From the NCBI GenBank assembly GCA_003697105.1, contig RFFQ01000135.1:1-34535 (forward strand): DNA of 34,535 nucleotides, given 5' to 3'. Numbering within the stretch: position 1 is the first letter of the stretch; each line of letters starts with the position of its first letter. Both the position numbers and the translations under genes were made by a program. Shown here piece by piece: positions 7,323-15,929 of this stretch. The notes under the pieces are model-generated. The model saw only the letters and a program-made list of their open reading frames with translations, was not told the origin of the DNA and did no database searches. The DNA comes from Gemmatimonadota bacterium (GTDB taxonomy: Bacteria > 4572-55 > J002).

Positions 7323-10300
7323 ATGGCAGATGCGGAAAAAATCATCCGAAAAGCCCTTCGTTTTAAAGAAAATAAGCAATTCGATAAAGCCACTGAAACC
7401 CTCCGTGATTTTCTCAAAGACCATGGTCATCATTTTGACGTCCTGTGGGAACTTGCCGCCATTTACTTTGAAAGTGGGCGGGAAAAATCCGGTGTGACCA
7501 CCTTACGGCAGGTTTTAAAGTCGTATCCCAGTAAAATTCAAGCCGTTTCTGCATTTTTGGAACGGGAATGGAAACATGCCCGGGATCCAGAATCATTGCT
7601 CTGGTTTTTGTGGGAAAATCAGATTCACCAGCGTGACTTTGATGAAGCCAATCGGGTGCTGGAACGGCTCGATACCCCCGCCATTCAAGAGCAATTAACG
7701 CACTATCGGGAAAATCTGCGTCACATTGAGGAATATAAAGACCCGACGAATTACGATGATAATGACATCGATACCTTCTATTATCTCGCGGAATTGCAAC
7801 GCCACCTCGGTCAGACGGAAGAAGCGTTGATCTCCATCCGCAAACTAATCGATCTCCGCCCCGCCGAGACCCAAAATATCAAGCAAATTTACGAAAAAGA
7901 ATATCACCGTAACCGGGAAGATGAACATACTAAGTCCATTCTCGGTGAAATCTATATGATGACGGATGATATTGAGAGTGCGGTGGAAGTCTTTCTTGAA
8001 ATTCCAGATAAAGATGCGAACCGGTTGCAGGACGCGGTGCATTTGCTGGAAAAAATGCTCCTCGATAAGCCCGATAATCCAGAGCTGCTCAAAGGGATGG
8101 CAAAGATACATCTAAAATTGGATAACATCTCTGGTGGCTTGGAGTATCTGGTCCGGGCGGCAATGATTGCCCCAGAAGCCGGTGAGGAAGTTCTGCTGGA
8201 ACTCGATAAACTGAATGGTGACCATGAGGTGGGTGTGTTGTATGCCCGCGGTCAAATTTACCAACTGCAAGGGAAGTATCAAGCTGCCATCGATGCCTAT
8301 CAGACTGTTTTAGAACGCGACCCGGCTTATGAAGCGGAAGTCTTAGCCAAACTGGCTGAAATTGCCGATCAAGATAACCAGAATTTAAATGCCTTGTTGA
8401 ATATGAGCGAGCTGGAGATTCAACGGGGTGAGTTTTCAAAAGCGTTACGTTGGCTCGACAAAGCCCGCCGGTTACGTCCGGACGAAATGGATGAGATCAT
8501 CCGCCAGCTCTTGAAAATTTTGCAGGTCGATGAAAGCCATCTGGAAGCACACCGGCGGTTAGGTGACATCTATACCGATCAGGGCGATTATGAGCGTGCA
8601 GTTGCTACCTATTTGCATCTAGCGGAAACCAATCCCGCCGAGGAATGCCGGGCGGTTGTAATCAAAGGTTTAGAGACGATCCACACCAAAAAGCCATCCC
8701 ATACAACCGTTTCATTGGAACTCGGTAAATTATATATCCGCCAAAAAAATTACCAAGAAGCCATCATGCGCCTGAGCGATGTCTTAAAGTATGCACCGGA
8801 TCAACTGAATGCCGTCATGCCGTTGATTACGGAAATCCTAAATAAAGACCGTAAGCAGGCAAGTATCGTAGCCCGAATGTATGAAAGTGTGGCACTGAAA
8901 ACGGGTATTGATGATACGTTGGTCGCATTGGCTTTGGCAAAAGCCTATGTTTACGAACGCCAATACGAACGGGCTACCCAGCAGTTGGAACGTGTGCTGG
9001 CACTTGATGAGAGCTACACGGATGCCGTAGTTCCTGTGTACCAGCAGATTTTGGATGAGAATCCTTCCCACCACGAAAGCCGACTCGCATTAGCCGATTT
9101 GTATATGCGCCAAGGGCAGTATCCGGCGGCAGTGGATGTTTTGCGCGCCGCCGCCCGTCACAACCAGAGCAGTTCCCAAATCATTGAGTTGTTTTATAGG
9201 ATTTTGGATCGAGAGGATAGTGATTATACCCGCCAAGCCTTGATCGAGACCCTCCACGAACGCAAATTAACCGACTTGACGATTCAAGAGTGCGAAAAGG
9301 TGATTCAAAAATCACCGGAGGCGGCTTATGCCTACGAAATCTTGGCGGATGCCCTGATTGAAAAGGGACATTTCACCCAATCCGTGGACCGGATGTATGC
9401 CTTGATGGCAATGGATGCCTCCACAGTGGATGTGGTCTTGGAAAAATGTGACCGTATCCTCAGTATTGATGAGACGAATGTTGCCGCCCGCTATTGCCGG
9501 GCAGAAGCCTTCATTAAAAAAGACCGTCTCGCAGATGCCGTTGATGAATTTATGCGGGTGCTGAAATATGATTCAGACCGGATTGAGGCGGTAATCGATC
9601 ATCTCAAGCGGGTGATTTCCCTCCAGCACACGAATGTGGACGCTCATCTGGCGTTAGGGGAAGTTTATCTCCAGAAAAATGATTACAATGAAGCCTCGCG
9701 GGCTTTCAGTACGGCACTGGAGCTTGATAGTGACCGGCTGGGGGAAGTGATTCGCAAATATTATCAAATTCTGAAACTCGATCCGGTGAATGTTACGGCG
9801 CATTTTATGCTGGGCAAAGCACTTATCAAAAAAGAAGAATATGCCAAAGCGGTTGAGCACCTTGATATGGCGCTGGAATTGGATTACCAGTTCATGGAGC
9901 CGGTCATGCGGGAGTACCAACGCGCGCTGGAACAGGACGCGAGCGTCCCGCAAACCCACTTGGCATTAGGCCAGATTTATGCCCAGAAAAATTTATATTC
10001 CTCGGCTATCGAACATTTCACCAAAACCTTGGAGTTAGATGCCAGTTTGGCAACACAGGTGATCGACCAGTATCAGGCAATACTCCTGAAGTCACCGGCT
10101 CAAGCCAAAGTCCGGTTCGCTCTAGGTAACGCATATATCGTGGATCAGGATTATCCGGCGGCAATCGAACAGATCGAAACTGCATTAAAGACCGACGAAA
10201 AATTACTGCCCCAAGCGATTGAAGCGTATGAATCCATCTTAGTGCGCGACCAGCAGAATGCGCGCGCATTATTGGCGCTGGCAAAAGGCTATGTTCAGCA

Positions 10301-11147
10301 GGGCAATTTTGAAAATGCGGCAACGCATTTGGTGCAAGTGGCCGATTTAGACCCGAATCAGACGGAAGCTATCATCGAAGGCTTGGAGATGATTTTGGAT
10401 GCAGACCCCAGTCAGGTGACTTCCCGTTTGTATCTCGGTGATATGTATTCCCGTAAAGGAGCGTATTCCAACGCCTTGGAGGAATTTCATAAAGCGTTGG
10501 ACCAAACGGAAGATGTCCACCAACGCGTAGAGTTGTATCTTCATATCGGCAATACCTATGTGGCATTACAAGATGACGCGCGGGCACGTCAGGCGTTTTT
10601 AAGTGCTCGTGAACTTGAACCCGAAAATAGTACCTTATACCAGCAGTTGCGTGAATTGTATTCCAAACGCACCGTCACACAGATTCAACTGTTGCGTAAG
10701 CAATTAGAAGCCATGCCTACCGATCCCGCTACACGGTTGGAGTTAATTCGGCGATTGCGTGAAGCTCATCAATATGATGAAGCGATTCAAGTGGCTCAAT
10801 TTAAGGGTATTGACGCCTCGACAGAAGCTCAACGGCTACTGGAATTAGGGCGTTGCTTTTTAGAAAGAGGTGATTATTATACGGCTATTGAGGTACTCTC
10901 AGGTGTGCCGGTTGAGGGCGCATATTTAGACCGTACCGCCTTAGCCCGATTGTATTATCAGGCGATCGCGTATGAGCGCGTTGGTCTCTATCAACACGCT
11001 ATTTCCCTGCTGGAACACATCCAGCGGGTGGATATGGCGTATGCCGATGTACCGGATCGAATCCAACACAACTTTCTTCAACATGCCAAAGGGCATGTGA
11101 AAACAGTTGACTATTCGATTCAAATCATACCAGCAACAATACCCTGA
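7323..11147 (+). CDS. Giant TPR-like repeat protein with a 52-residue period
   Basis: 1274 residues, almost wholly helical repeats, without signal peptide or membrane segment, so probably cytoplasmic. From residue 670 to 1034 the repeat start (LG/LA-x-x-Y pattern, e.g. AHLALGEVYL at 774) recurs at exactly 52-residue steps (670, 722, 774, 826, 878, 930, 982, 1034); earlier units begin near 305, 357, 409, 463, 534 and 586. Each unit has a normal TPR helix pair (LG-x-x-Y ... Y-x-x-A ... L-x-L-D) plus a third helix of the form E-V-I-x-x-Y-x-x-I-L-x-x-D-P. Residues 1-300 and the C-terminal 170 are more irregular TPR-like helices. Such solenoids act as protein-binding scaffolds; the partner is unknown. 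AAGGA lies 10 bases before the ATG. It is divergent from nnr and 79 bases ahead of hpf. No enzymatic domain is visible. Confidence 0.88.
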   Translation: MADAEKIIRKALRFKENKQFDKATETLRDFLKDHGHHFDVLWELAAIYFESGREKSGVTTLRQVLKSYPSKIQAVSAFLEREWKHARDPESLLWFLWENQIHQRDFDEANRVLERLDTPAIQEQLTHYRENLRHIEEYKDPTNYDDNDIDTFYYLAELQRHLGQTEEALISIRKLIDLRPAETQNIKQIYEKEYHRNREDEHTKSILGEIYMMTDDIESAVEVFLEIPDKDANRLQDAVHLLEKMLLDKPDNPELLKGMAKIHLKLDNISGGLEYLVRAAMIAPEAGEEVLLELDKLNGDHEVGVLYARGQIYQLQGKYQAAIDAYQTVLERDPAYEAEVLAKLAEIADQDNQNLNALLNMSELEIQRGEFSKALRWLDKARRLRPDEMDEIIRQLLKILQVDESHLEAHRRLGDIYTDQGDYERAVATYLHLAETNPAEECRAVVIKGLETIHTKKPSHTTVSLELGKLYIRQKNYQEAIMRLSDVLKYAPDQLNAVMPLITEILNKDRKQASIVARMYESVALKTGIDDTLVALALAKAYVYERQYERATQQLERVLALDESYTDAVVPVYQQILDENPSHHESRLALADLYMRQGQYPAAVDVLRAAARHNQSSSQIIELFYRILDREDSDYTRQALIETLHERKLTDLTIQECEKVIQKSPEAAYAYEILADALIEKGHFTQSVDRMYALMAMDASTVDVVLEKCDRILSIDETNVAARYCRAEAFIKKDRLADAVDEFMRVLKYDSDRIEAVIDHLKRVISLQHTNVDAHLALGEVYLQKNDYNEASRAFSTALELDSDRLGEVIRKYYQILKLDPVNVTAHFMLGKALIKKEEYAKAVEHLDMALELDYQFMEPVMREYQRALEQDASVPQTHLALGQIYAQKNLYSSAIEHFTKTLELDASLATQVIDQYQAILLKSPAQAKVRFALGNAYIVDQDYPAAIEQIETALKTDEKLLPQAIEAYESILVRDQQNARALLALAKGYVQQGNFENAATHLVQVADLDPNQTEAIIEGLEMILDADPSQVTSRLYLGDMYSRKGAYSNALEEFHKALDQTEDVHQRVELYLHIGNTYVALQDDARARQAFLSARELEPENSTLYQQLRELYSKRTVTQIQLLRKQLEAMPTDPATRLELIRRLREAHQYDEAIQVAQFKGIDASTEAQRLLELGRCFLERGDYYTAIEVLSGVPVEGAYLDRTALARLYYQAIAYERVGLYQHAISLLEHIQRVDMAYADVPDRIQHNFLQHAKGHVKTVDYSIQIIPATIP

Positions 11148-11226
11148 TGTTGGCTATCATGCTCCCATCACGGGTGTTGTTTTTACGTTCAACCATTTAC
11201 ATTTTTGGAAAAGAAAGGGTGTATTC

Positions 11227-11787
11227 ATGGAAACAATCATCACGGCGAGACATTTTGAATTGACCGATGAACTTCGGTCGCATGTGGAATCTGAGATGGA
11301 ACGGTTGCGTAATCATTCGCGAAAGTTGCACCGTGCCCATGTGATTTTGGAGATCGAACCTCATGGAAATCGTCAAATTGCCGAGATCAATCTGCATGCG
11401 AATTCCACGCAATATGTCGCCAAGTCAGAATCTCATGATATGTATGTTTCCATTGATGAGGTATTGGAAAAATTGAAGCGTCAATTGGAAAAACACCGGG
11501 ATAAAGTGATAGACCACCGGCATCGGGGTGCACATACCACGAAAGATTTAAAAGAAGAATATGCACCGGAGATGTATGATTATTCCGAATACGATACCGA
11601 CCTACCCGAAATTGTGGAGGTAGAGTACGATTTGCAGAAACCGATGTCCATTGAAGAAGCCGCATTACAGCTTAAGATGAGTCCGAATTTGTTTTTGGTG
11701 TTTATGAATGCTAAAACGGGACGGTTGAATGTTATCTTTCGCCGTAAAGATAATACCTTTGGGTTGATCCAACCGCAACGGCATTAA
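11227..11787 (+). CDS. hpf: Ribosome hibernation promoting factor, long form
   Basis: 186 residues. The N-terminal HPF/YfiA domain (about 1-100, beginning METIITARHFELT) binds in the 30S decoding region. After a charged linker the C-terminal domain (about 128-184, with KPMSIEEAALQLKMS and GRLNVIFRRKDNTFGLI) is the dimerisation module that joins two 70S ribosomes into 100S particles in long-form HPF. The frame is open 40 codons further upstream, but GAAAGGG sits 8 bases before this ATG and the family N-terminus starts here, so this start was chosen. In many bacteria hpf lies near PTS-regulatory genes and hprK; here hprK and HPr follow directly, after a hairpin. Confidence 0.95.
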   Translation: METIITARHFELTDELRSHVESEMERLRNHSRKLHRAHVILEIEPHGNRQIAEINLHANSTQYVAKSESHDMYVSIDEVLEKLKRQLEKHRDKVIDHRHRGAHTTKDLKEEYAPEMYDYSEYDTDLPEIVEVEYDLQKPMSIEEAALQLKMSPNLFLVFMNAKTGRLNVIFRRKDNTFGLIQPQRH

Positions 11788-11810
11788 ACAAATGTGTTCA
11801 TGAAAATAAC

Positions 11811-11841
11811 ATCGGGAATCAGATTACTCTTGATTCCCGAT
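11811..11841 (+). terminator. Hairpin between hpf and hprK
   Basis: An 11-bp perfect stem (11811-11821 with 11831-11841) has a 9-base loop and is followed by GTCTGTTTG, a weak T-run. It lies 23 bases after the hpf stop and 23 bases before the hprK ATG. Given the poor T-run it may be a partial terminator or an RNA-processing or stability element that lowers hprK-HPr expression relative to hpf. Confidence 0.6.
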
Positions 11842-11864
11842 GTCTGTTTGAAAAAGGCAAAATC

Positions 11865-12875
11865 ATGATAAATTATGAAGCGTCGGATTCACCGAGTGCT
11901 TTTTTTGCTAATGTAGAGCAGGAAGAGGTGTTCACCGTTGGCGATATGTATAACCGCTGGGGTAATACGCTCAAGCTCCGATTGTTGACCAATCAGGGGG
12001 GCTTAAAAAAACGAATTGTAAATAGTGAATTGGATCGACCCGGTCTGGCGCTCAGTGGGTATATTGAACGGTTTGCCTATCGTCGTATCCAGATTTTAGG
12101 GCAAACGGAGATGTCCTTTCTGTATAGCTTACCCCCGGAAAAGCAACGGCAAGCTGTTTATAATATTGTCCGCTTTCCGGCAGTACCGTGTATTATTGTT
12201 TGTAAAAAACTACATGTACCTTCTAAAATTTTGGAAGTGGCGAACTCACAAGGTACCGCCATCTTGCAAAGTGAACTTTCGACGGTTGACTTACAGGATC
12301 AACTCCAAAAACATCTGGAGTTTATCTTTGCGAAGCAGATACTTATTCATGGCGCTATGGTGGACGTTTACGGGGTCGGTATGTTGATTACCGGTGACGC
12401 AGGAGTCGGCAAAAGCGAATGTGCACTTGATCTGGTTGAACGAGGACACCGGTTTGTGGCGGATGACGTCGTGGTAGTTAAAAAACTGCAATTAAATACC
12501 GTCACGGCATTTGCCAATTCCCGTATCAAGCATTATATGGAAATTCGGGGATTGGGTATTATCAATGTCAAAGATTTATTCGGTATTTGGGCGGTACGAA
12601 CCCAAAAAGATGTCGATATTGTGATGAATTTATTTCGGTGGGATGGCATGAGCAATATGGACCGGGCAAACGTTGACCATAAAGTCCAAATGATTTTGGA
12701 TGTTCCCATTCGGAAGATTAGCATCCCGGTGACCTCCGGGAAAAATATGACGGTCATCTCGGAAGTAATTGCCATGAATTTCTTACGTGAAAAAATTGAA
12801 GGTATTAGTACTTCAGATGAATTTTCTAAGAATTTAACCCGAAATATGGAACACCAACGAGCGATGCAATGGTAG
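11865..12875 (+). CDS. hprK: HPr kinase/phosphorylase
   Basis: 336 residues. The N-terminal domain (about 1-145) is followed by the catalytic domain with P-loop GDAGVGKSE (177-185), VADD (198-201) and the HprK signature EIRGLGIINVKDLFG (226-240). The enzyme uses ATP or pyrophosphate to phosphorylate Ser46 of HPr and can remove it, linking carbon or energy state to regulation. An AAGG-type ribosome-binding site lies 7 bases before the ATG. Its last codons overlap the HPr start by 7 bases, so enzyme and substrate are translationally coupled. Confidence 0.96.
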   Translation: MINYEASDSPSAFFANVEQEEVFTVGDMYNRWGNTLKLRLLTNQGGLKKRIVNSELDRPGLALSGYIERFAYRRIQILGQTEMSFLYSLPPEKQRQAVYNIVRFPAVPCIIVCKKLHVPSKILEVANSQGTAILQSELSTVDLQDQLQKHLEFIFAKQILIHGAMVDVYGVGMLITGDAGVGKSECALDLVERGHRFVADDVVVVKKLQLNTVTAFANSRIKHYMEIRGLGIINVKDLFGIWAVRTQKDVDIVMNLFRWDGMSNMDRANVDHKVQMILDVPIRKISIPVTSGKNMTVISEVIAMNFLREKIEGISTSDEFSKNLTRNMEHQRAMQW

Positions 12876-13135
12876 AACTCACCGCAATTATTCAAAACCG
12901 AATGGGTATGCATATGCGACCCGCCGATCAGATTGTTCGTACGGCTTCCAAATATGATTCCACAATTAAGTTGATTAAAGATGGGGTGGGAGTAAATGCC
13001 AAAAGTATTTTGGGAGTGTTGATGCTGGAAGCGGGCAAAGGTTCGGAAATTACCATTCAAGCAGATGGGGTTGACGAGCAAGATGCGGTTGACGCCATCA
13101 AAGAATTGATCGATAACAAATTTTATGAGGAATAA
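12869..13135 (+). CDS. ptsH: Phosphocarrier protein HPr
   Basis: 88 residues. Both regulatory sites fall at their textbook positions: His15 in NRMGMHMRPA (10-19) and Ser46 in NAKSILGV (43-50). His15 is flanked by Met on both sides (usual form GLHARPA), a mild variation. The ATG lies inside the end of hprK (7-base overlap). No enzyme I (ptsI) or EII gene is present in the window, so whether His15 phosphorylation occurs cannot be judged here; the Ser46/HprK arm looks complete. Confidence 0.95.
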   Translation: MVELTAIIQNRMGMHMRPADQIVRTASKYDSTIKLIKDGVGVNAKSILGVLMLEAGKGSEITIQADGVDEQDAVDAIKELIDNKFYEE

Positions 13136-13146
13136 TATTTTTCAGT

Positions 13147-13974
13147 ATGGGTCTGCGATGGGGCTATAACACGAATGGTTTTGCGAACCATACGCTGAAT
13201 GCGGCATTGGATATTATCGCTGATTTGGGTTATGCGGGTGTGGCACTGACACTCGATAATTATCATTGTAATCCCTATGCACCGGACGCCGCTACCCAAA
13301 TCCAACAGACGAAAGCTCAACTTCAGCGGCGCCAGTTGGCGTGCGTGATTGAAACCGGTGCCCGCTTTTTATTGAACCCTAAACAAAAACATGAACCCAC
13401 GTTGATTAGTTTGGTGGGACGCGAACAGCGTATTGACTTTTTAAAAGCGGCGATTGATTTGGCAGTGACCCTAAACGCCGAAGCCGTTTCCTTTTGGTCG
13501 GGTGCGAATCATGCCCAGCTACCGGAAGATCAGGCGTGGGATTTGCTCGTTGAAGGATGCCGGCGGGTCGCACAATATGCGTTGGCACGGGATGTGACCC
13601 TCGGGTTTGAACCTGAACCGGGCATGTTTATTGAAACCCTTGAGCAATATAGCCGACTCGCGGCGGAAGTGAATACTCCTAACTTCCGCTTAACGCTTGA
13701 TATTGGTCATATTTTTTGTACGGAGACCGATGCTGCTCCAAACCTGATCCGCCAGTATGCCGGTCACATTGTCAATATTCATATTGAAGATATAAAAGAT
13801 CGGGTTCACCAGCACTTGATGTTTGGTGAGGGTACCATCCCGTTTGAACCGGTTCTCCAAACCCTGAATGAGATTGGCTATGCCGGTTTAGTTAATGTGG
13901 AATTAAGCCGGCATAGCCACATGGCACCCGTGGCGGCAGAACGAGCTATTCATTTTTTGAATCAGTTTATATAA
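13147..13974 (+). CDS. Sugar phosphate isomerase/epimerase-like TIM-barrel protein
   Basis: 275 residues of the xylose isomerase / AP-endonuclease-2 superfamily. Likely divalent-metal ligands are E155 (FEPEPG), D185 and H188 (LTLDIGH), H212 (NIHIED) and E252 (NVELSRH), in the order usual for this fold. There is no signal peptide. The substrate cannot be assigned; family members isomerise or epimerise sugars and sugar phosphates. It begins 11 bases after HPr and is probably in the same transcript, which hints at carbon metabolism. The GAGG upstream is rather distant (16 bases). The next gene has its own strong promoter, so this is probably the last gene of the TPR-hpf-hprK run. Confidence 0.8.
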   Translation: MGLRWGYNTNGFANHTLNAALDIIADLGYAGVALTLDNYHCNPYAPDAATQIQQTKAQLQRRQLACVIETGARFLLNPKQKHEPTLISLVGREQRIDFLKAAIDLAVTLNAEAVSFWSGANHAQLPEDQAWDLLVEGCRRVAQYALARDVTLGFEPEPGMFIETLEQYSRLAAEVNTPNFRLTLDIGHIFCTETDAAPNLIRQYAGHIVNIHIEDIKDRVHQHLMFGEGTIPFEPVLQTLNEIGYAGLVNVELSRHSHMAPVAAERAIHFLNQFI

Positions 13975-14008
13975 TCTTTTTCATTGAAAGTTTGGGGAAA
14001 TCTTTTTC

Positions 14009-14037
14009 TTGACAAGGGCTAGAATTGCAGGTATAAT
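14009..14037 (+). promoter_or_regulatory. Consensus sigma-70 promoter for the hydrolase pair
   Basis: TTGACA (14009-14014), spacer of exactly 17 bases, TATAAT (14032-14037): a perfect match at both hexamers. Transcription would start near 14044, about 46 bases before the ATG at 14090. This shows that an upstream in-frame TTG at 14009, which is the -35 box itself, is not the translation start of the following gene. Confidence 0.88.
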
Positions 14038-14089
14038 CGTTTTAGCCTATTCCTCTCGACAATTGTTCTTGTTAAAGGTCGTTGCGCTG

Positions 14090-15001
14090 ATGTACGTTAA
14101 ATTTTGGGGTGTTCGTGGATCATATCCAATTGCCCGGCCCGATAATACCCACTTTGGGGGAAATACCCCCTGTATTGAAATCAAAACGAAATCCGGTGGT
14201 CACATCATTATTGATGGCGGTACCGGTATTCGCCCCTTGGGTAAGGAGTTGGTCAAAGCCGGCCCCTTTCGGGACGGTAAAGGCAGTTTATCCATCCTAA
14301 TGAGCCATACCCACTGGGACCATATTGTCGGTTTCCCGTTCTTCAAACCGTTTGATTTGGTGGGGAATACTTTCACAATTTATGCCGCTCGCCTCGATTT
14401 TATCACGCTGAAAAGTATTTTTGAAGGCTTCCAGAATTCGGTCTATTTCCCCGTTCCATTTGAGACCCTTTCCGCTTCCATTCAATTCAAAGAGATTCGT
14501 CCAGATATGACCTTTAAGGTCGAAGGTGCAACCGTAACTACCATGCAATTGAATCACCCGAATGTGACGTTGGGCTATCGCATTGATGACGGGGAGCATG
14601 TGTTTACCATTCTTTCCGATAATGCACGGATTGAGGCGGTTCAGCAAGGACAAGGTCGAGAAAATATTCCACCGGATAAATTAGATGCCTTTAAGCAAGC
14701 ATTTCGGGCTCAGATGATCGATATGGCATGGGAAGCTGACGTGCTCGTTTACGATACCATGTTTACCAAGGAATCCATCAAAGGACGGGAACATTGGGGA
14801 CATTCCAGCCCCGAAGATGGTGTTTCCGTCGGTGAAGCGGCGAAGTGTAAACGGCTCATTTTGTTCCATCATGATACGGAAGAGAATGACGAAGCCGTTC
14901 GCCGTAAAGAGATTGATGCGAATTTGTTGAGTACAGACAACCTGACGGTGTACGCCGCTTATGAAGGCATGGAATTTCGGCTTGGGAAAGGGTCCGGATG
15001 A
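14090..15001 (+). CDS. Metallo-beta-lactamase-fold hydrolase, first of a tandem pair
   Basis: 303 residues from the chosen ATG. It opens with MYVKFWGVRGSYP and FGGNTPCIEI, typical of the MBL subfamily related to class-II cyclic-nucleotide phosphodiesterases and RNase Z-like enzymes. Metal-site candidates are H73, H75, D77 and H78 (SHTHWDH), H156 (LNHP), D177 (LSDNA) and H260/H261 (LFHHD). A WGHSSPEDG motif lies at 236-244. The substrate is unknown; cyclic nucleotide hydrolysis is possible but unproven. No signal peptide is visible. The start was chosen because the frame upstream overlaps a consensus promoter. The stop overlaps the next gene by 4 bases (ATGA). Confidence 0.85.
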   Translation: MYVKFWGVRGSYPIARPDNTHFGGNTPCIEIKTKSGGHIIIDGGTGIRPLGKELVKAGPFRDGKGSLSILMSHTHWDHIVGFPFFKPFDLVGNTFTIYAARLDFITLKSIFEGFQNSVYFPVPFETLSASIQFKEIRPDMTFKVEGATVTTMQLNHPNVTLGYRIDDGEHVFTILSDNARIEAVQQGQGRENIPPDKLDAFKQAFRAQMIDMAWEADVLVYDTMFTKESIKGREHWGHSSPEDGVSVGEAAKCKRLILFHHDTEENDEAVRRKEIDANLLSTDNLTVYAAYEGMEFRLGKGSG

Positions 15002-15834
15002 TGAAGATCAAAGTATGGGGCGCTCGAGGTGACATCGTTGCGCCCGGACCGGAAACCGTAAAATATGGTGGAAACACAACGTGTATTGAAGTGCTATCTT
15101 CTACGGGAGAGCGGCTGATTCTGGATGCGGGCATTGGGATTACCCGGCTCGGACTCCACTTGATCCCCCCTAAAGATACCACCGAACCCAAAGATTTCCA
15201 TATTTTACTCTCGCATTCCCACATTGATCACATCCAAGGGTTCGTCTTTTTCCCACCAATTTTTTCACCCCATAGCGTGATTTATCTTTATTGCCCACAA
15301 GGCTCACACCGCACCTTGTCAAGCGTTATTAGAGGTCTATTTGCGACGCAATATTCCCCGTTGGAAGATGTTTCCAATCTGCCCTCTAAAATTCAGTTTA
15401 TCGAAGAGACATCCGCCTTGATCCATATCCCGCCATTTGAAGTTGAACAAATTCGGGTGGACCACCCCGGGGATTGTTATGCTTACCTAATTAAAGAAGG
15501 GGAGACCGCAATCTTGTTTGCCACAGATCATGAGGCTCGGGATAACGAGATCAATAAAAATCTAATTGAAAAGGGAAAAAACGTAAACCTGCTGTTGCAT
15601 GACGCTCAACTAACCCCTGCTGAGTATCAACAAAAGATAGGTTGGGGGCATAGTTCGTACCCGAATGCCGTCGAAAATGCTCGCCAAATGGGCGCTAAAA
15701 AACTCATGTTGATTAGCCATGACCCCGATCGTACGGATAATGAGATGGACCAAATTGTGATGGATGCCAACCGGTTGGCAAATGGTGAATTTGAAGTTGT
15801 CGCGGCAATGGAAGGACATGTGTACAAGGTTTGA
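14998..15834 (+). CDS. Metallo-beta-lactamase-fold hydrolase, second of a tandem pair
   Basis: 278 residues, a diverged paralogue of the preceding gene. The metal motif residues fall at the same numbers: H73, H75, D77, H78 (SHSHIDH), H156 (DHPGD), D177 (ATDHE), then H241 (ISHDPD), with WGHSSYPN at 216-223. It keeps a more typical ATDHE motif where the first copy has LSDNA, and is about 25 residues shorter, mainly between D177 and the WGHSS motif. It begins on an ATGATG inside the stop of the first gene, so the two are translationally coupled and may form a heteromer. The substrate is not known. Confidence 0.85.
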   Translation: MMKIKVWGARGDIVAPGPETVKYGGNTTCIEVLSSTGERLILDAGIGITRLGLHLIPPKDTTEPKDFHILLSHSHIDHIQGFVFFPPIFSPHSVIYLYCPQGSHRTLSSVIRGLFATQYSPLEDVSNLPSKIQFIEETSALIHIPPFEVEQIRVDHPGDCYAYLIKEGETAILFATDHEARDNEINKNLIEKGKNVNLLLHDAQLTPAEYQQKIGWGHSSYPNAVENARQMGAKKLMLISHDPDRTDNEMDQIVMDANRLANGEFEVVAAMEGHVYKV

Positions 15835-15858
15835 TCGTCGCACTGAATATGGATGGTC

Positions 15859-15904
15859 ACGCTCAAAATACCGTTGTAACATTAGCTGGTTTTTGAGCGT
15901 TTTT
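15859..15904 (+). terminator. Rho-independent terminator after the hydrolase pair
   Basis: ACGCTCAAAA (15859-15868) pairs with TTTTGAGCGT (15891-15900) and is followed by TTTTCATTTTT. The 22-base loop can add a short ACC/GGT pairing. It starts 25 bases after the second hydrolase stop and lies before nadE, so nadE probably has its own promoter or depends on read-through. Confidence 0.75.
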
Positions 15905-15929
15905 CATTTTTAAATGGAGATCATGACAA

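Noticed and set aside
11107-11226. Upstream extension of hpf by 40 codons
   Set aside because: It overlaps the end of the TPR gene, lacks a ribosome-binding site, and is not part of the HPF fold; the internal ATG at 11227 has good spacing to GAAAGGG.
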